Numbered from the stretch's first letter, positions 1-7,843 are shown. The stretch is DNA of 11,602 bases from Collinsella sp. (GCA_014871665.1 WGSL01000060.1:1-11602); one strand, 5' to 3'. Notes: generated from the sequence alone by a model not told the origin. Made by a program: numbers and translations.

Positions 1-535
1 CCTTGATGGGGGCGATAATGCCGGCGGGGACTTGGTTGTGCGAGCCATCCGAGCCCACGACATCCACCATACGGTTGAACGACTGCACGATGCCATGTTC
101 GATAACGTAGCGTGTGGCAAGCGTGTGGATGGGAGAATCTGGCAGTAGTTTTTCCTCAAACTCGCCTGCGCAGGCCAACACGTTGCCCTCGTCGGTGATG
201 GCCACCGTCATGGCGCGCGTCTCGGGCAAAATGCGCCGGCACACCAAACGCGCCGACTCCTGCGTCAGACCGCCCTTAATGTCCTCAAGCATGGCCGAGG
301 CCACCGAGAGCGTCTCCTCGGTGTACTGGGAGCGCACCGAATCGGGATTGAGCGTCAAAAAGATAAAGATGCACAGAAAGATGCACAGCAGCGCGCAGGC
401 AATCACCGTGGCGATCGGCTCGATACCGGTCACCAAGGCAAAAATAAAGTACACCAGCACGCAAATGGCGCAGGCAACGGCAATGATGCGAAAGATTGAT
501 ATTGAACTATCGCGCTGGGCGCGGCGGTCGATCAT
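1..535 (-). CDS. LytS-like sensor kinase, N-terminal part (C-terminus outside window)
   Basis: This is a partial gene; 178 codons from the start are visible and it runs off the left edge. Residues about 14-35 and 41-62 are two hydrophobic membrane segments joined by a very short loop. After them comes a soluble region from about residue 70 that resembles a GAF domain and ends, at the window edge, with the motif AGIIAPIK. The same layout and a matching AGIVAPL motif occur in the complete kinase at 5062-6453, so I infer a paralogue that goes on to a His_kinase and ATPase domain, but those catalytic parts are not visible. The ATG overlaps the TGA of the upstream glycosyltransferase (ATGA, 4 bases), which decides the start and implies translational coupling. 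A cognate LytTR regulator would be expected just beyond position 1, but this cannot be checked here. Confidence 0.75.
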   Translation of the reverse strand, partial: MIDRRAQRDSSISIFRIIAVACAICVLVYFIFALVTGIEPIATVIACALLCIFLCIFIFLTLNPDSVRSQYTEETLSVASAMLEDIKGGLTQESARLVCRRILPETRAMTVAITDEGNVLACAGEFEEKLLPDSPIHTLATRYVIEHGIVQSFNRMVDVVGSDGSHNQVPAGIIAPIK

Positions 536-1719
536 TCGGCCCCCTCCAGGATACTGATCAGTTGTGCGTCACGCCAAAGCCCGTCCATGATCTTGGGCCA
601 AAAGCTCTGGAAACGCAGGTAGCTTGCAGCGTTTTGGCGCGCATAGGCCTTTGCCTCGTCGATACCATGGCGCCAGATGCGCAGGTAGCCCTCATGCTCG
701 CGGGTAAACACGCTGCGGACCATAGCGGTCTTGCGCACGCGGTCGTCGAGCTCGCGCGAAATCCACGGGCCCGGGTAGGGCATGAGCGATGCCGCCGTAA
801 CGGGAATGAGCTCCTTTTGATGCGCGGCGAATGTCAACTTTGCCCTTTCGTAGTACCAACGGTATACATCCTGCATAAAGCGCGGTGAGCGCTTTTCGGA
901 CTCCGGAGGCAAATGACGCACGGTCCACTCGTTATCGAACCACACGTCGTAGCCAAACATGCGCATGTTAAAGAGGTAATCCAAGTCCTCGCCGCGGGTG
1001 ATAAACGGGTCAAAGGCTACACGCGTAAAGGCGCGGGCGTGCAGGGCCATCAGGCCGCCGCACACGTAGTTGGAGCGCGAGATGCGGGTGCCCGAGAGCG
1101 CCTTTTTCATCCAACGGTTGAACTCGATGCGCTTGGTCCACCAACGATGGCAGATGCCCGCCTTGTCCGTGGGAGCCAGCGGCGAGCCGTCGCGATCGTA
1201 GAAATAGCCGCTCTTGACCAAGATCGGCAAGCCCTGACGTGTCTGCTGCCCCAACGCATAGGTCGCGCGCTTCATAAAGTCGGCGTCGATGACAGTCTCA
1301 TCGTCATCCAAAAAGATAACCGCGTCATGCCCCAGCACAGCGGCACAGGCTAGCCCCATGTTGCGGATGGCACCGTAGCCTCGCAGGCTCACGCACTCGC
1401 CCGAACCCTTGGGCGCGATCTGAGCAACCCGGTCTGCAATGCGCGAGGCCTGGGTGTTGGTGACAACGGTGACCTTGAGCGTGGGATGCGCGTCGACAAT
1501 CTCGTGCACGCGCAGCGACACATCGGCTGTGGCAGAAACGGGACAGACCACCAAAAGGATGATGCGCGGGATGTCACGTACCTGCTCAAGCGAGGCCAGG
1601 CAGCGGTCGAGTTCGGGATTGTCGGCGTTGAGTCGCGTCGAATGGTCATAGGTGCCAGGGGCGTTTGCGCAAGCGTCATCGCCCGCCCAATACGTTGGAA
1701 TCACGACTGTGGCGTTCAT
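532..1719 (-). CDS. Glycosyltransferase, family 2-like (GT-A fold)
   Basis: The protein has 395 residues and no evident signal peptide or membrane helix, so it is likely a cytoplasmic sugar transferase. It opens with ATVVIPTYW, the usual first strand of family 2 enzymes. A DDD motif at residues 138-140 (IFLDDDETV) fits the metal and nucleotide-sugar binding DXD. A GEDLDY motif at 243-248 fits the catalytic-base ED pair, and His269 (VRHLPP) could be a further metal ligand. Residues 113-120 (RGYGAIRN) fit the sugar-nucleotide binding loop. The C-terminal 120 residues are rich in Trp, Tyr and Arg and do not match a domain I recognise. The start has a GGGAGG site about seven bases upstream. It overlaps the downstream kinase by 4 bases, so the two are co-translated. 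Donor and acceptor are unknown; cell-envelope polysaccharide is a guess from the family. Confidence 0.8.
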   Translation of the reverse strand: MNATVVIPTYWAGDDACANAPGTYDHSTRLNADNPELDRCLASLEQVRDIPRIILLVVCPVSATADVSLRVHEIVDAHPTLKVTVVTNTQASRIADRVAQIAPKGSGECVSLRGYGAIRNMGLACAAVLGHDAVIFLDDDETVIDADFMKRATYALGQQTRQGLPILVKSGYFYDRDGSPLAPTDKAGICHRWWTKRIEFNRWMKKALSGTRISRSNYVCGGLMALHARAFTRVAFDPFITRGEDLDYLFNMRMFGYDVWFDNEWTVRHLPPESEKRSPRFMQDVYRWYYERAKLTFAAHQKELIPVTAASLMPYPGPWISRELDDRVRKTAMVRSVFTREHEGYLRIWRHGIDEAKAYARQNAASYLRFQSFWPKIMDGLWRDAQLISILEGAE

Positions 1720-1740
1720 GCCTTACCCTCCCTGCAACAC

Positions 1741-1775
1741 AAAAACGGGACGCCGCCAAACACAGGCGACGCCCC
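1741..1775 (-). terminator. Hairpin with short T-run between transporter and glycosyltransferase
   Basis: On the minus strand an 11-base-pair stem (arms 1765-1775 and 1747-1757, two G-U pairs) with a 7-base loop is followed by G and then five T's. It fits an intrinsic terminator for the transporter gene ending at 1891. It lies only about 20 bases before the start of the glycosyltransferase, so it could also act as a leader attenuator for that gene. Confidence 0.6.
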
Positions 1776-1792
1776 GCGACCTAGCTGATTCC

Positions 1793-1798
1793 ATCATA
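1793..1798 (-). promoter_or_regulatory. Possible -10 element for the glycosyltransferase-kinase pair
   Basis: The minus strand reads TATGAT here (5 of 6 to TATAAT), 17 bases before the hairpin. I could not find a convincing -35 box at 16-18 bases, so support is weak. If it is real, the transcript would start just upstream of the hairpin and carry it in its leader. Confidence 0.25.
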
Positions 1799-1890
1799 CC
1801 CACTTGGGCAAATCATTGCTCGCAAGTCGCAATGTTTATTGCGGATAACCCCAAAAGAGTACCGTGGACAGGCACAATAGCCGCTCGCTC

Positions 1891-3150
1891 CTATGCGGCA
1901 TGCTCTGCCGCCCGAGTCATGCGGGACAGGCGGACCAGCAGCATAAAGCCAACGACCAGCAGCACGCCAATGGAAAGGACGCCCAGCGACGGGTTGCCGG
2001 TCAGCGAGGTGACGACCGACACCAGGAAGGTGCCCATAACGCTTGCATAACGACCAAAGATGTCAAAGAAGCCGTAGTACTCGTTGGATTTTTCCTTGGG
2101 GATAATGCGGCCAAAGTAGCTACGGCTGAGCGCCTGCACGCCGCCCTGGAACAGGCCGACCATAATGGCAAGCACCCAAAACTCAAAGGCGGTCTTTAGG
2201 AAGAACGCGGCGAACAGCACAATGCCCATATAGGCGGCGACTGCCACCAAGATCATGTTGAGCGTGCCCACGCGGCCGGCGAGCTTGCCGTAGATGATGG
2301 CGGATGGAAAGGCCACGAACTGCGTGACGAGCAGCGCCAGGACCAACTGGGCCGAATCGATGCCCAAGGCCGATCCGTAGCTGGTTGCCATGGAAATGAC
2401 CGTGTGCACACCGTCGATATAGAAGAAGAACGCGATCATGTAGACCAGCACGGTCTTGTTGTGGGCGATCTCGCGCATGGTGTGTCCGACCTCGGAGAAC
2501 ACACCGCCCACGATGTGGCCGATGGTGTCCTCGGGACCGCGCTCGCGACCGTACTTTTGCTTATAGGTGCGAATGAGCGGCAGAGTAAAGATGAGCCACC
2601 AGGCACCAGTGATGATAAACGACAGACGCGTTGCCAGCATGGTGGGGACGCCAAGAGCGGGGCCGCCCATGATGAGCGCCAGGCAGATGACGAACGGCAC
2701 GGTGGAACCGATGTAGCCCCAGGCATAGCCCGAGCTGGACACGGCGTCCATGCGCTCGTCGGTGGTAATGTCGGGCAGCATGGCGTCGTAGAACGTCATA
2801 GAAGAGTTAAGGCCGATGGTGCACAGCACGTACACGGTCAAAAATGCCATGGCGGACATTGGGATAGCCTGCGCCAGGCAAAGCACCAGGCCCGTGAGGA
2901 AGAAGCCCAAGAAGAACTTGATCTTGTTGCCGGCGTAGTCGGCAAGCGCGCCCAGAATGGGCATGAGCATGGCGATGACCAGCGAGGCAATCGTCTGCGC
3001 ATTGCCCCAGGCGACCACCAGGTCGGCCGAAGAAGCGCCGGTATTGATGGCGTTAAAGTAAATGGGCACCACCGAGGTATTGAGCAGCACGAGGGCCGAA
3101 TTGCCCACATCATACATAACCCAGTTACGCTCGAGCTTGGTGTATTTCAT
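1891..3150 (-). CDS. MFS transporter, UMF1 (Atg22-like) family
   Basis: This is a 419-residue polytopic membrane protein, a normal length for the family, with about 12 hydrophobic segments. The opening ERNWVMYDVGNSA (residues 7-19) is the characteristic N-terminal signature of UMF1-type major facilitator proteins, and DYAGNK (71-76) is the family form of the MFS loop 2-3 motif. GLFQGGVQALSRSYFGRIIP, in the C-terminal half, is also typical. Bacterial UMF1 members are poorly characterised and the substrate is unknown; the fungal relative Atg22 exports amino acids from the vacuole. The start is supported by AAGG about ten bases upstream. The gene lies 101 bases downstream of the phospholipase-like gene in the same direction, and no clear promoter or terminator is visible between them, so co-transcription is possible. 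Confidence 0.85.
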   Translation of the reverse strand: MKYTKLERNWVMYDVGNSALVLLNTSVVPIYFNAINTGASSADLVVAWGNAQTIASLVIAMLMPILGALADYAGNKIKFFLGFFLTGLVLCLAQAIPMSAMAFLTVYVLCTIGLNSSMTFYDAMLPDITTDERMDAVSSSGYAWGYIGSTVPFVICLALIMGGPALGVPTMLATRLSFIITGAWWLIFTLPLIRTYKQKYGRERGPEDTIGHIVGGVFSEVGHTMREIAHNKTVLVYMIAFFFYIDGVHTVISMATSYGSALGIDSAQLVLALLVTQFVAFPSAIIYGKLAGRVGTLNMILVAVAAYMGIVLFAAFFLKTAFEFWVLAIMVGLFQGGVQALSRSYFGRIIPKEKSNEYYGFFDIFGRYASVMGTFLVSVVTSLTGNPSLGVLSIGVLLVVGFMLLVRLSRMTRAAEHAA

Positions 3151-3251
3151 GGACAGGGACCCTTCGTATTCGCCCGATATGCAGTTAGTTCATCGTACCC
3201 CAATTGTCCAGAACCGCCGGTAAGGATTCGGCAAAGGGGCACGCACGGGCC

Positions 3252-4196
3252 CTATTCCTCGCGGTCGAACTCCTCATCGGCATTGAGCACGCGACCGCTG
3301 TAGTTGACGTGACTGGTCACGGCATCCATGTCACCGGTCTCGATAAAACGTGCGACCGTGCACTCGTAATCGACCAGCGCGCGATCAAAGACCTCGGGGA
3401 AACTCTCGTTCGAGACCTCGTCGGTAAAGGGATTCTTCCATGTCAGATGGCCCAGGTTACCGGTGCGCTCGGGCAGCTCCGTCGTCACGCGATGGGCAAG
3501 GCCGTCGAGCAGCGAGTAGTCGTGCACCAAGCCCTCAACCAGCGAGATCGCGCGCGTCTTTGCGGAGCCGGCCGGCTCAATCGCGCGGTAAAGTCGCTGC
3601 ATATTGGCAACGGCAGCACCGTACTCCCCCGCCGGAATGTCAATGCCGTACACGCGTCCGGCAACATAGCTCATCAGCACGCCGGCCACGCGATTGATGC
3701 GATCGGTGGTGACGATCTCGCCCGCCGGCGGGTAATCGTCGACCGTAGCGCCATCGCGTTTAAGCTGCAGCATCAGTACATCCAGGTCGCTCTCGATCAC
3801 GGCATGGACCTGACTGCTCGAATCCTCAAGCTCTGAATCGGACTCCACGATGCCAAACTGCTGCTCATAGACAAAGGGATGGGCGTTGCGGTCGAGCACG
3901 TAATGAGACAGTAGGCCCAGCGCAAAGGCGCGACCCAAGCTGGCGTCGCGCGGCAGCAGATGCGACACGCCGTCGCGCAGGCACGCGAACTGGCGAGACA
4001 TGCGCGAGCGATGCATGACCTGCGCCAGCAGCGTGCAGTCGGAAACACGCGGTGTCAGAATGTGAAAGAAGAACGGGTCGGGGCCTTGGTTGCCCAAGAT
4101 AAAGGCAATGCGCTCTTCATCGGACGTGATGACGCCCTGTGGAAGACGGTCGATGCTTTCCTCGCCAAACAGATGATGGGTGATAAGCGCGGGCAT
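3252..4196 (-). CDS. Zinc-dependent phospholipase C-like protein, cytoplasmic
   Basis: The product is 314 residues from the preferred ATG (MPALITHH). An in-frame ATG 30 bases upstream (4226) is open, but AAAGGA sits five bases before the ATG at 4196 and the protein then begins as family members do, so I chose 4196. Likely zinc ligands are visible: THH at 6-8, GNQGPDP at 35-41, and the strong GLLSHYVLDRNAHPF stretch at 94-108 with His98, Asp102 and His106, then HAVIE with His131 and Glu135. These match the Zn_dep_PLPC family, whose founder is the clostridial alpha-toxin catalytic domain. There is no signal peptide and no C-terminal lipid-binding domain, so this is not a toxin. It belongs to the large group of intracellular relatives of unknown substrate. 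Phosphodiesterase or lipase activity is inference. Confidence 0.8.
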   Translation of the reverse strand: MPALITHHLFGEESIDRLPQGVITSDEERIAFILGNQGPDPFFFHILTPRVSDCTLLAQVMHRSRMSRQFACLRDGVSHLLPRDASLGRAFALGLLSHYVLDRNAHPFVYEQQFGIVESDSELEDSSSQVHAVIESDLDVLMLQLKRDGATVDDYPPAGEIVTTDRINRVAGVLMSYVAGRVYGIDIPAGEYGAAVANMQRLYRAIEPAGSAKTRAISLVEGLVHDYSLLDGLAHRVTTELPERTGNLGHLTWKNPFTDEVSNESFPEVFDRALVDYECTVARFIETGDMDAVTSHVNYSGRVLNADEEFDREE

Positions 4197-4228
4197 AATG
4201 ATCCTTTCGATTTCATTCGATGCCACCC

Positions 4229-4255
4229 ATTATGCCCACCGCGCGCCCATGCCAA
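4229..4255 (-). promoter_or_regulatory. Candidate promoter for the phospholipase-like gene
   Basis: On the minus strand TTGGCA (4250-4255) and CATAAT (4229-4234) each match the sigma-70 consensus at 5 of 6 positions. They lie in the 92-base gap between the LytTR regulator and the phospholipase-like gene. The spacer is 15 bases, shorter than the usual 17, which lowers confidence. It would give a leader of roughly 25-30 bases ending in the AAAGGA site. Confidence 0.35.
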
Positions 4256-4288
4256 ACCTGCGATGGTAAACGACGGCACGCAAGCCTC

Positions 4289-5023
4289 TTACGCAAGCCC
4301 CAGGTGCGACTTGACCTCGGCGGCACGACGACGGGACACCGGCACCGTCGAGTTCACGCGGTCGAGCCTGAGCTCCATCAACCCCGTGGAGCCAATCTCA
4401 ACATTGTGCACGTCTTCCAAATTGACCAAGTAGCTGCGATGAACGCGAATAAAGCCCTCGGAGTCCAAGCGACGCTCGAGCGAAGAGATCGACTCATTGA
4501 TCAGGTACGTTCCCTCGGCGCAGATGGCGTTGCAAAAATCGGCGCGCGCCTCAAAGTAGCAGACGTCTGCGGCGGGAATGAACACCTTTTTGCCCCCGCG
4601 GTCCACCGTCAGACGCAAAGGTTGGCGCGGAGCATGGATAACACGACGGGCACCCAAGGCTGCCTCGATCTTGTCGAGTGCCTTTGACAGGCGTGCGTCC
4701 TCGACCGGCTTGACGACATAGTCGACCGCATCAAGGTTATACGCATCGGCGGCAAACTCGGCAAACGCCGTCACAAACACAACCACCGGCGGCGTCTTTA
4801 GGTTCTGCAGCGTCTCGGCAAGCTCAATTCCCGAGCGGCCGGGCATCGTGATGTCCAAAAACAACACGTCGGGCTTGTTCGACAGAATCGACTCCACGGC
4901 TTCGGTGACATTGCCCGCCTCGGCAATCTGACCCACACGCGTATCCTTTTCCAACAGATAGCGTAGCTCGGCCCTAATGGGAGGCTCGTCATCAACCACC
5001 AAGATGTTCCAGCCTTCGGACAT
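4289..5023 (-). CDS. LytTR-family two-component response regulator
   Basis: The 244-residue protein has an N-terminal receiver domain (about 5-125) with all key residues: acidic pair Asp11/Asp12, phospho-acceptor Asp57 in FLDITMPG, Thr85 and Lys105 in the KP motif. From about 135 to 240 is a LytTR DNA-binding domain, recognised by DVCYFEA (153-159) and the GFIRVHRSYLVNL block (190-202). Such proteins usually bind pairs of short direct repeats upstream of target genes. It follows its kinase by 38 bases and surely shares its transcript. The ATG at 5023 has AGGGGAA upstream. No residue appears missing, so it should be phosphorylatable. Targets are not stated by the sequence; nearby transport and catabolic genes are the natural candidates. 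Confidence 0.93.
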   Translation of the reverse strand: MSEGWNILVVDDEPPIRAELRYLLEKDTRVGQIAEAGNVTEAVESILSNKPDVLFLDITMPGRSGIELAETLQNLKTPPVVVFVTAFAEFAADAYNLDAVDYVVKPVEDARLSKALDKIEAALGARRVIHAPRQPLRLTVDRGGKKVFIPAADVCYFEARADFCNAICAEGTYLINESISSLERRLDSEGFIRVHRSYLVNLEDVHNVEIGSTGLMELRLDRVNSTVPVSRRRAAEVKSHLGLA

Positions 5024-5061
5024 ATGTGCTTCCCCTCTTTTTCTCTCAATCCAACCGCGTG

Positions 5062-6453
5062 CTACGCCGTCAACGGCGCGGGCTCATGCGGCTCGCCGTT
5101 CAGCTCGACGATGACCTGCGTTCCCACGCCCTCCTGGGACTTCACGCGCATGCCGGAATCTTCTCCGTAAAAGAAATGGATGCGCTGAAGCACGTTGAAG
5201 AGCGCCAGGCCGCAACCTCGCTTGACGGAGCCGTCGGCGGTAATGCTCTCGGGCTCCTCTCGGCGATGTTGCTCAAACAGATGCGCGCAGACCTCTTCGC
5301 TCATACCGATGCCGTCGTCCTCGACGATGATCTCCAAACCGTCATCGGTCTCGAAAGCCCTAACGTGAATAGAAAGCGGCTCGGTCTCGCGCTGCGCGTG
5401 CTTGATGCAGTTTTCGAGCAACGGCTGCAAGATAAACGGCGGCACCATGCAATCGCGCACCTCAAAGTCGATATCGACCGAGACGCGCAGACGGCCGTCG
5501 CCATACCGGGCCTGCATAAGATTGATATAGCGAGTACCCTGTTCCACCTCGTGCTCGAGCGTGGTGAGCGTATCGGAATCAGAAAGCGTCTGACGGTAGT
5601 AATTGGAAAAGTCGATCAGCAGCGACCTGGCCTTGTCCGGCTCGGTACGTACGAGCGACACGATGGTGCTGATGGTATTGAATAGAAAATGAGGATCGAC
5701 CTGCGATTGCAAGGCGCGCAGCTCCACGCGGGCCGTAAGCTCGTCCTGGCGCTCGAGCTCAAAGCTCGCAAGCTGCGTGGAAATGAGGTCGGCAAAGCCC
5801 GAGGCAAGCGCCGTCTGGCGCATATCGATGCTGCTCAGACGGGGATAATACAGCTCGAGCGTGCCCACGCAATGCCCACGCACGGTAAGCGGTGCGACAA
5901 TACCGGCGCGCAGGCGCGGAAAGTAGCCACCCGTCTCGGTCGAGGCATCGCGCGAGAACACGCTTTGCTCACCGCTGTTGATCACGTTGAGCGTAGTCCG
6001 CAGCACCACCGGGGTGCCCGCGGGGCATTTTGCCGAGTCCTCGCCCCAGCTTGCCAACACCTGCTTGCCGTCGGTAAAGCAGATGGCAGAGGCGATAGTT
6101 TCGGACAGGATGATCTTAGAGGCACCTAGGGCAGCTTCGGGCGTAAGGCCGCGCGACGTGTAGGCGAATAATTTTGAAGCGATGGCGAGCGTGCGGTCGG
6201 TAGCGCTCGATGTGAGGTCGTCGGGAACGACAAAGACGTATGAGAAGAAGAAGCACAGCATGACCAAGCCGGCAATGACGACAACGGCCGGAACGGGATT
6301 GGGATTATCGGTTAGATCCCAGATGAGCAGCAGGATAAGCAGCGGAACGACAATACCGAGCAAGATGGCTTGAACCACATGCTGAGCGGTACGAAAGACC
6401 TTGGTAGAGTTGTAGCTCTTGCCCAGAATCAGCCTATTAAGATCCACCGTCAT
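5062..6453 (-). CDS. LytS-type sensor histidine kinase (short, 2 TM + GAF-like)
   Basis: From the ATG at 6453 the protein is 463 residues. Two membrane helices (about 26-45 and 54-76) are followed by a GAF-like domain (about 84-229, with AGIVAPL and GTLELYYP). The His_kinase domain carries the phospho-acceptor His255 in QVDPHFLFN. The ATPase domain has the N-box PLLENCIKHA (Asn348), EDDGIGM (about 378-384) and GCGLAL (413-418). It lacks the five-helix LYT sensor region of classical LytS. The open frame extends to an ATG at 6516, but that start has no ribosome site and its 21 extra codons lie across a terminator-like hairpin. GAAGGGG directly abuts the ATG at 6453 and lies six bases before an in-frame GTG at 6447, so 6447 is also credible. 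It partners the LytTR regulator 38 bases downstream. The ligand is unknown; the GAF-like domain may read a small cytoplasmic molecule. Confidence 0.92.
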   Translation of the reverse strand: MTVDLNRLILGKSYNSTKVFRTAQHVVQAILLGIVVPLLILLLIWDLTDNPNPVPAVVVIAGLVMLCFFFSYVFVVPDDLTSSATDRTLAIASKLFAYTSRGLTPEAALGASKIILSETIASAICFTDGKQVLASWGEDSAKCPAGTPVVLRTTLNVINSGEQSVFSRDASTETGGYFPRLRAGIVAPLTVRGHCVGTLELYYPRLSSIDMRQTALASGFADLISTQLASFELERQDELTARVELRALQSQVDPHFLFNTISTIVSLVRTEPDKARSLLIDFSNYYRQTLSDSDTLTTLEHEVEQGTRYINLMQARYGDGRLRVSVDIDFEVRDCMVPPFILQPLLENCIKHAQRETEPLSIHVRAFETDDGLEIIVEDDGIGMSEEVCAHLFEQHRREEPESITADGSVKRGCGLALFNVLQRIHFFYGEDSGMRVKSQEGVGTQVIVELNGEPHEPAPLTA

Positions 6454-6479
6454 CCCCTTCTTACTGACGCACCCCATAG

Positions 6480-6507
6480 CAATAAAGAGGGCCGCAAGCG
6501 ACCCTCT
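6480..6507 (-). terminator. Hairpin after the amidohydrolase, before the sensor kinase
   Basis: On the minus strand the arms 6498-6507 and 6486-6495 form a 9-10 base-pair stem with a tiny loop, followed by TTTATT. It lies 58 bases after the amidohydrolase stop, so it fits the 3' end of the permease-amidohydrolase transcript. The T-run is broken, so read-through into the kinase is plausible. Confidence 0.55.
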
Positions 6508-6510
6508 CCA

Positions 6511-6523
6511 TTGCATTATGCAA
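6511..6523. promoter_or_regulatory. Perfect 13-base palindrome overlapping a possible -10 of the kinase gene
   Basis: TTGCATTATGCAA is a perfect inverted repeat about a central base. On the minus strand it contains CATAAT (6515-6520), a 5 of 6 match to a -10 box; the best -35 candidate, TGTAAA at 16 bases, is poor. It could be an operator on the kinase promoter, or chance in a short AT-rich stretch. Confidence 0.25.
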
Positions 6524-6565
6524 TCAAATTCTGTGTTTTACATCCAGTCATCGATGAACGGTAGC

Positions 6566-7843
6566 TTAGGCGCTGTACTTGTTTGCCTCGCCGAAGGTGC
6601 CGGCCTCGACAATCCAGCCGTCCTTCATGATGACGTCCATGTTGTCGGTGTTGAGCACGTGGATGTCGGCGGCGACGTCACCGTTGACGACCAGCAGGTC
6701 GGCGCACTTGCCGGCCTCGATGGAACCGGTCTCGTCCTCGATGTGGCACATCTTGGCACCGTTGAGGGTGGCACAGGTGATGGTCTCGACCGGGGTGAAG
6801 CCGATCTTGTCGACGAACTCGTACATCTCCTCGATGGAGCAGGTGCCGTACGGGGTGACGAAGGAGAAGGAATCGGAGCCGATCGTCATGACGACGCCGC
6901 GCTTCTTGGCCTCGCGCAGGCAGTCGTAGTTGCGCTGCAGCTCCTTCTCGACCAGGGTGCCCTCGTACTTGTCGTGCAGCTCGGGGACGTAGACGGGCGG
7001 ATAGGTGGCGTACCAGGTGGGCAGGAAAGCGATCGTCGGGGTGAAGAAGGTGCCCTGCTCGGCCATGAGGTCCATGGTGCGCTCATCGATATCGAAGCCG
7101 TGAATCAGCTGCTCGCAGCCAAAGCGAACGGAATCGTAGGCAGCGGCGTGGTTGTTGTAGCAGTGGCTCCACACGGGGATGCCGACCATCTTTGCCTCTT
7201 CGACCACGGCCTGGATCTCCTCGGAGCAGTAGTGCTGGTCGCGGCCGGAGTCCCAGCGCCAGATGCCGCCACCGGTAGCCCAGATCTTGATGGCATCGGG
7301 GTTCTCACGCAGGCGACGGCGGACGGCCTTGCGCAGATCCCAAGGACCGTCGACCTGATCGCCCCAGGGGTGCGATTCCTTGTTGAGCTCCTGGCTGCAG
7401 TGGTGGGAGTCGCCGTGGCCGGCAACGCGGCAGAAGCCAAGGCCGGTGGCCAGAACGCGCGGGCCCTTGAAGACGCCCTTGTCGATGCAGTCACGGATCT
7501 GGATACCAAAGCGGCCGATCTCGCAGACGGTGGTGAGGCCGTGGGTGAGGCAGTCGTAGGCCTGCTTGACGGCGACGGCCTGCTTCTCGAGGAGCGGCTG
7601 CATGACCCAGTCGGTGTCATCGTCGGTCAAGTTGCCCGAGAAGTGCAGGTGGGTGTCGATCAGGCCGGGAAGGACGGTCTTGCCGGCGGCGTCGATGACC
7701 TCAACGACCTCGGGAAGGTCCTGCATGGCGCCGGCGTACTCGATCTTGCCGTTGTCATCGACGAGAACGAGGGAGTTCTCGACCGGCTCGGCACCGGTAC
7801 CGTCGATGAGCTTGCCGCCAACGATTGCATACTTAGTGGACAT
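6566..7843 (-). CDS. Metal-dependent amidohydrolase, imidazolonepropionase/prolidase-like
   Basis: The 425-residue protein belongs to the amidohydrolase superfamily branch that includes imidazolonepropionase and the Xaa-Pro or N-acyl-amino-acid hydrolases. The full binuclear metal set is visible: His65 and His67 in DTHLH, probable carboxylated Lys186 in IKIWATGGG, His227 (WSHCY), His248 (LIHGFD) and Asp324 (GSDSFS). The N- and C-terminal parts (about 1-60 and 385-425) form the usual small beta domain. There is no signal peptide, so it acts in the cytoplasm. The likely reaction is hydrolysis of a cyclic amide, dipeptide or N-acyl amino acid; which one is not readable. It has a perfect AAGGAGG site. 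It follows the permease by 131 bases in the same direction, suggesting uptake and then hydrolysis of one nutrient. Codon use is strongly biased to AAG, GAG, ATC, TTC and AAC, hinting at high expression. It is not a typical HutI, and no other hut gene is visible. Confidence 0.85.
   Translation of the reverse strand: MSTKYAIVGGKLIDGTGAEPVENSLVLVDDNGKIEYAGAMQDLPEVVEVIDAAGKTVLPGLIDTHLHFSGNLTDDDTDWVMQPLLEKQAVAVKQAYDCLTHGLTTVCEIGRFGIQIRDCIDKGVFKGPRVLATGLGFCRVAGHGDSHHCSQELNKESHPWGDQVDGPWDLRKAVRRRLRENPDAIKIWATGGGIWRWDSGRDQHYCSEEIQAVVEEAKMVGIPVWSHCYNNHAAAYDSVRFGCEQLIHGFDIDERTMDLMAEQGTFFTPTIAFLPTWYATYPPVYVPELHDKYEGTLVEKELQRNYDCLREAKKRGVVMTIGSDSFSFVTPYGTCSIEEMYEFVDKIGFTPVETITCATLNGAKMCHIEDETGSIEAGKCADLLVVNGDVAADIHVLNTDNMDVIMKDGWIVEAGTFGEANKYSA

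Noticed and set aside
3151..3251. Promoter for the UMF1 transporter
   Set aside because: TACGAT near 3190 resembles a -10 box, but no -35 box fits at an acceptable distance.
6454..6516. Longer N-terminus for the sensor kinase, starting at 6516
   Set aside because: There is no ribosome site, and the added codons lie across a terminator-like hairpin.
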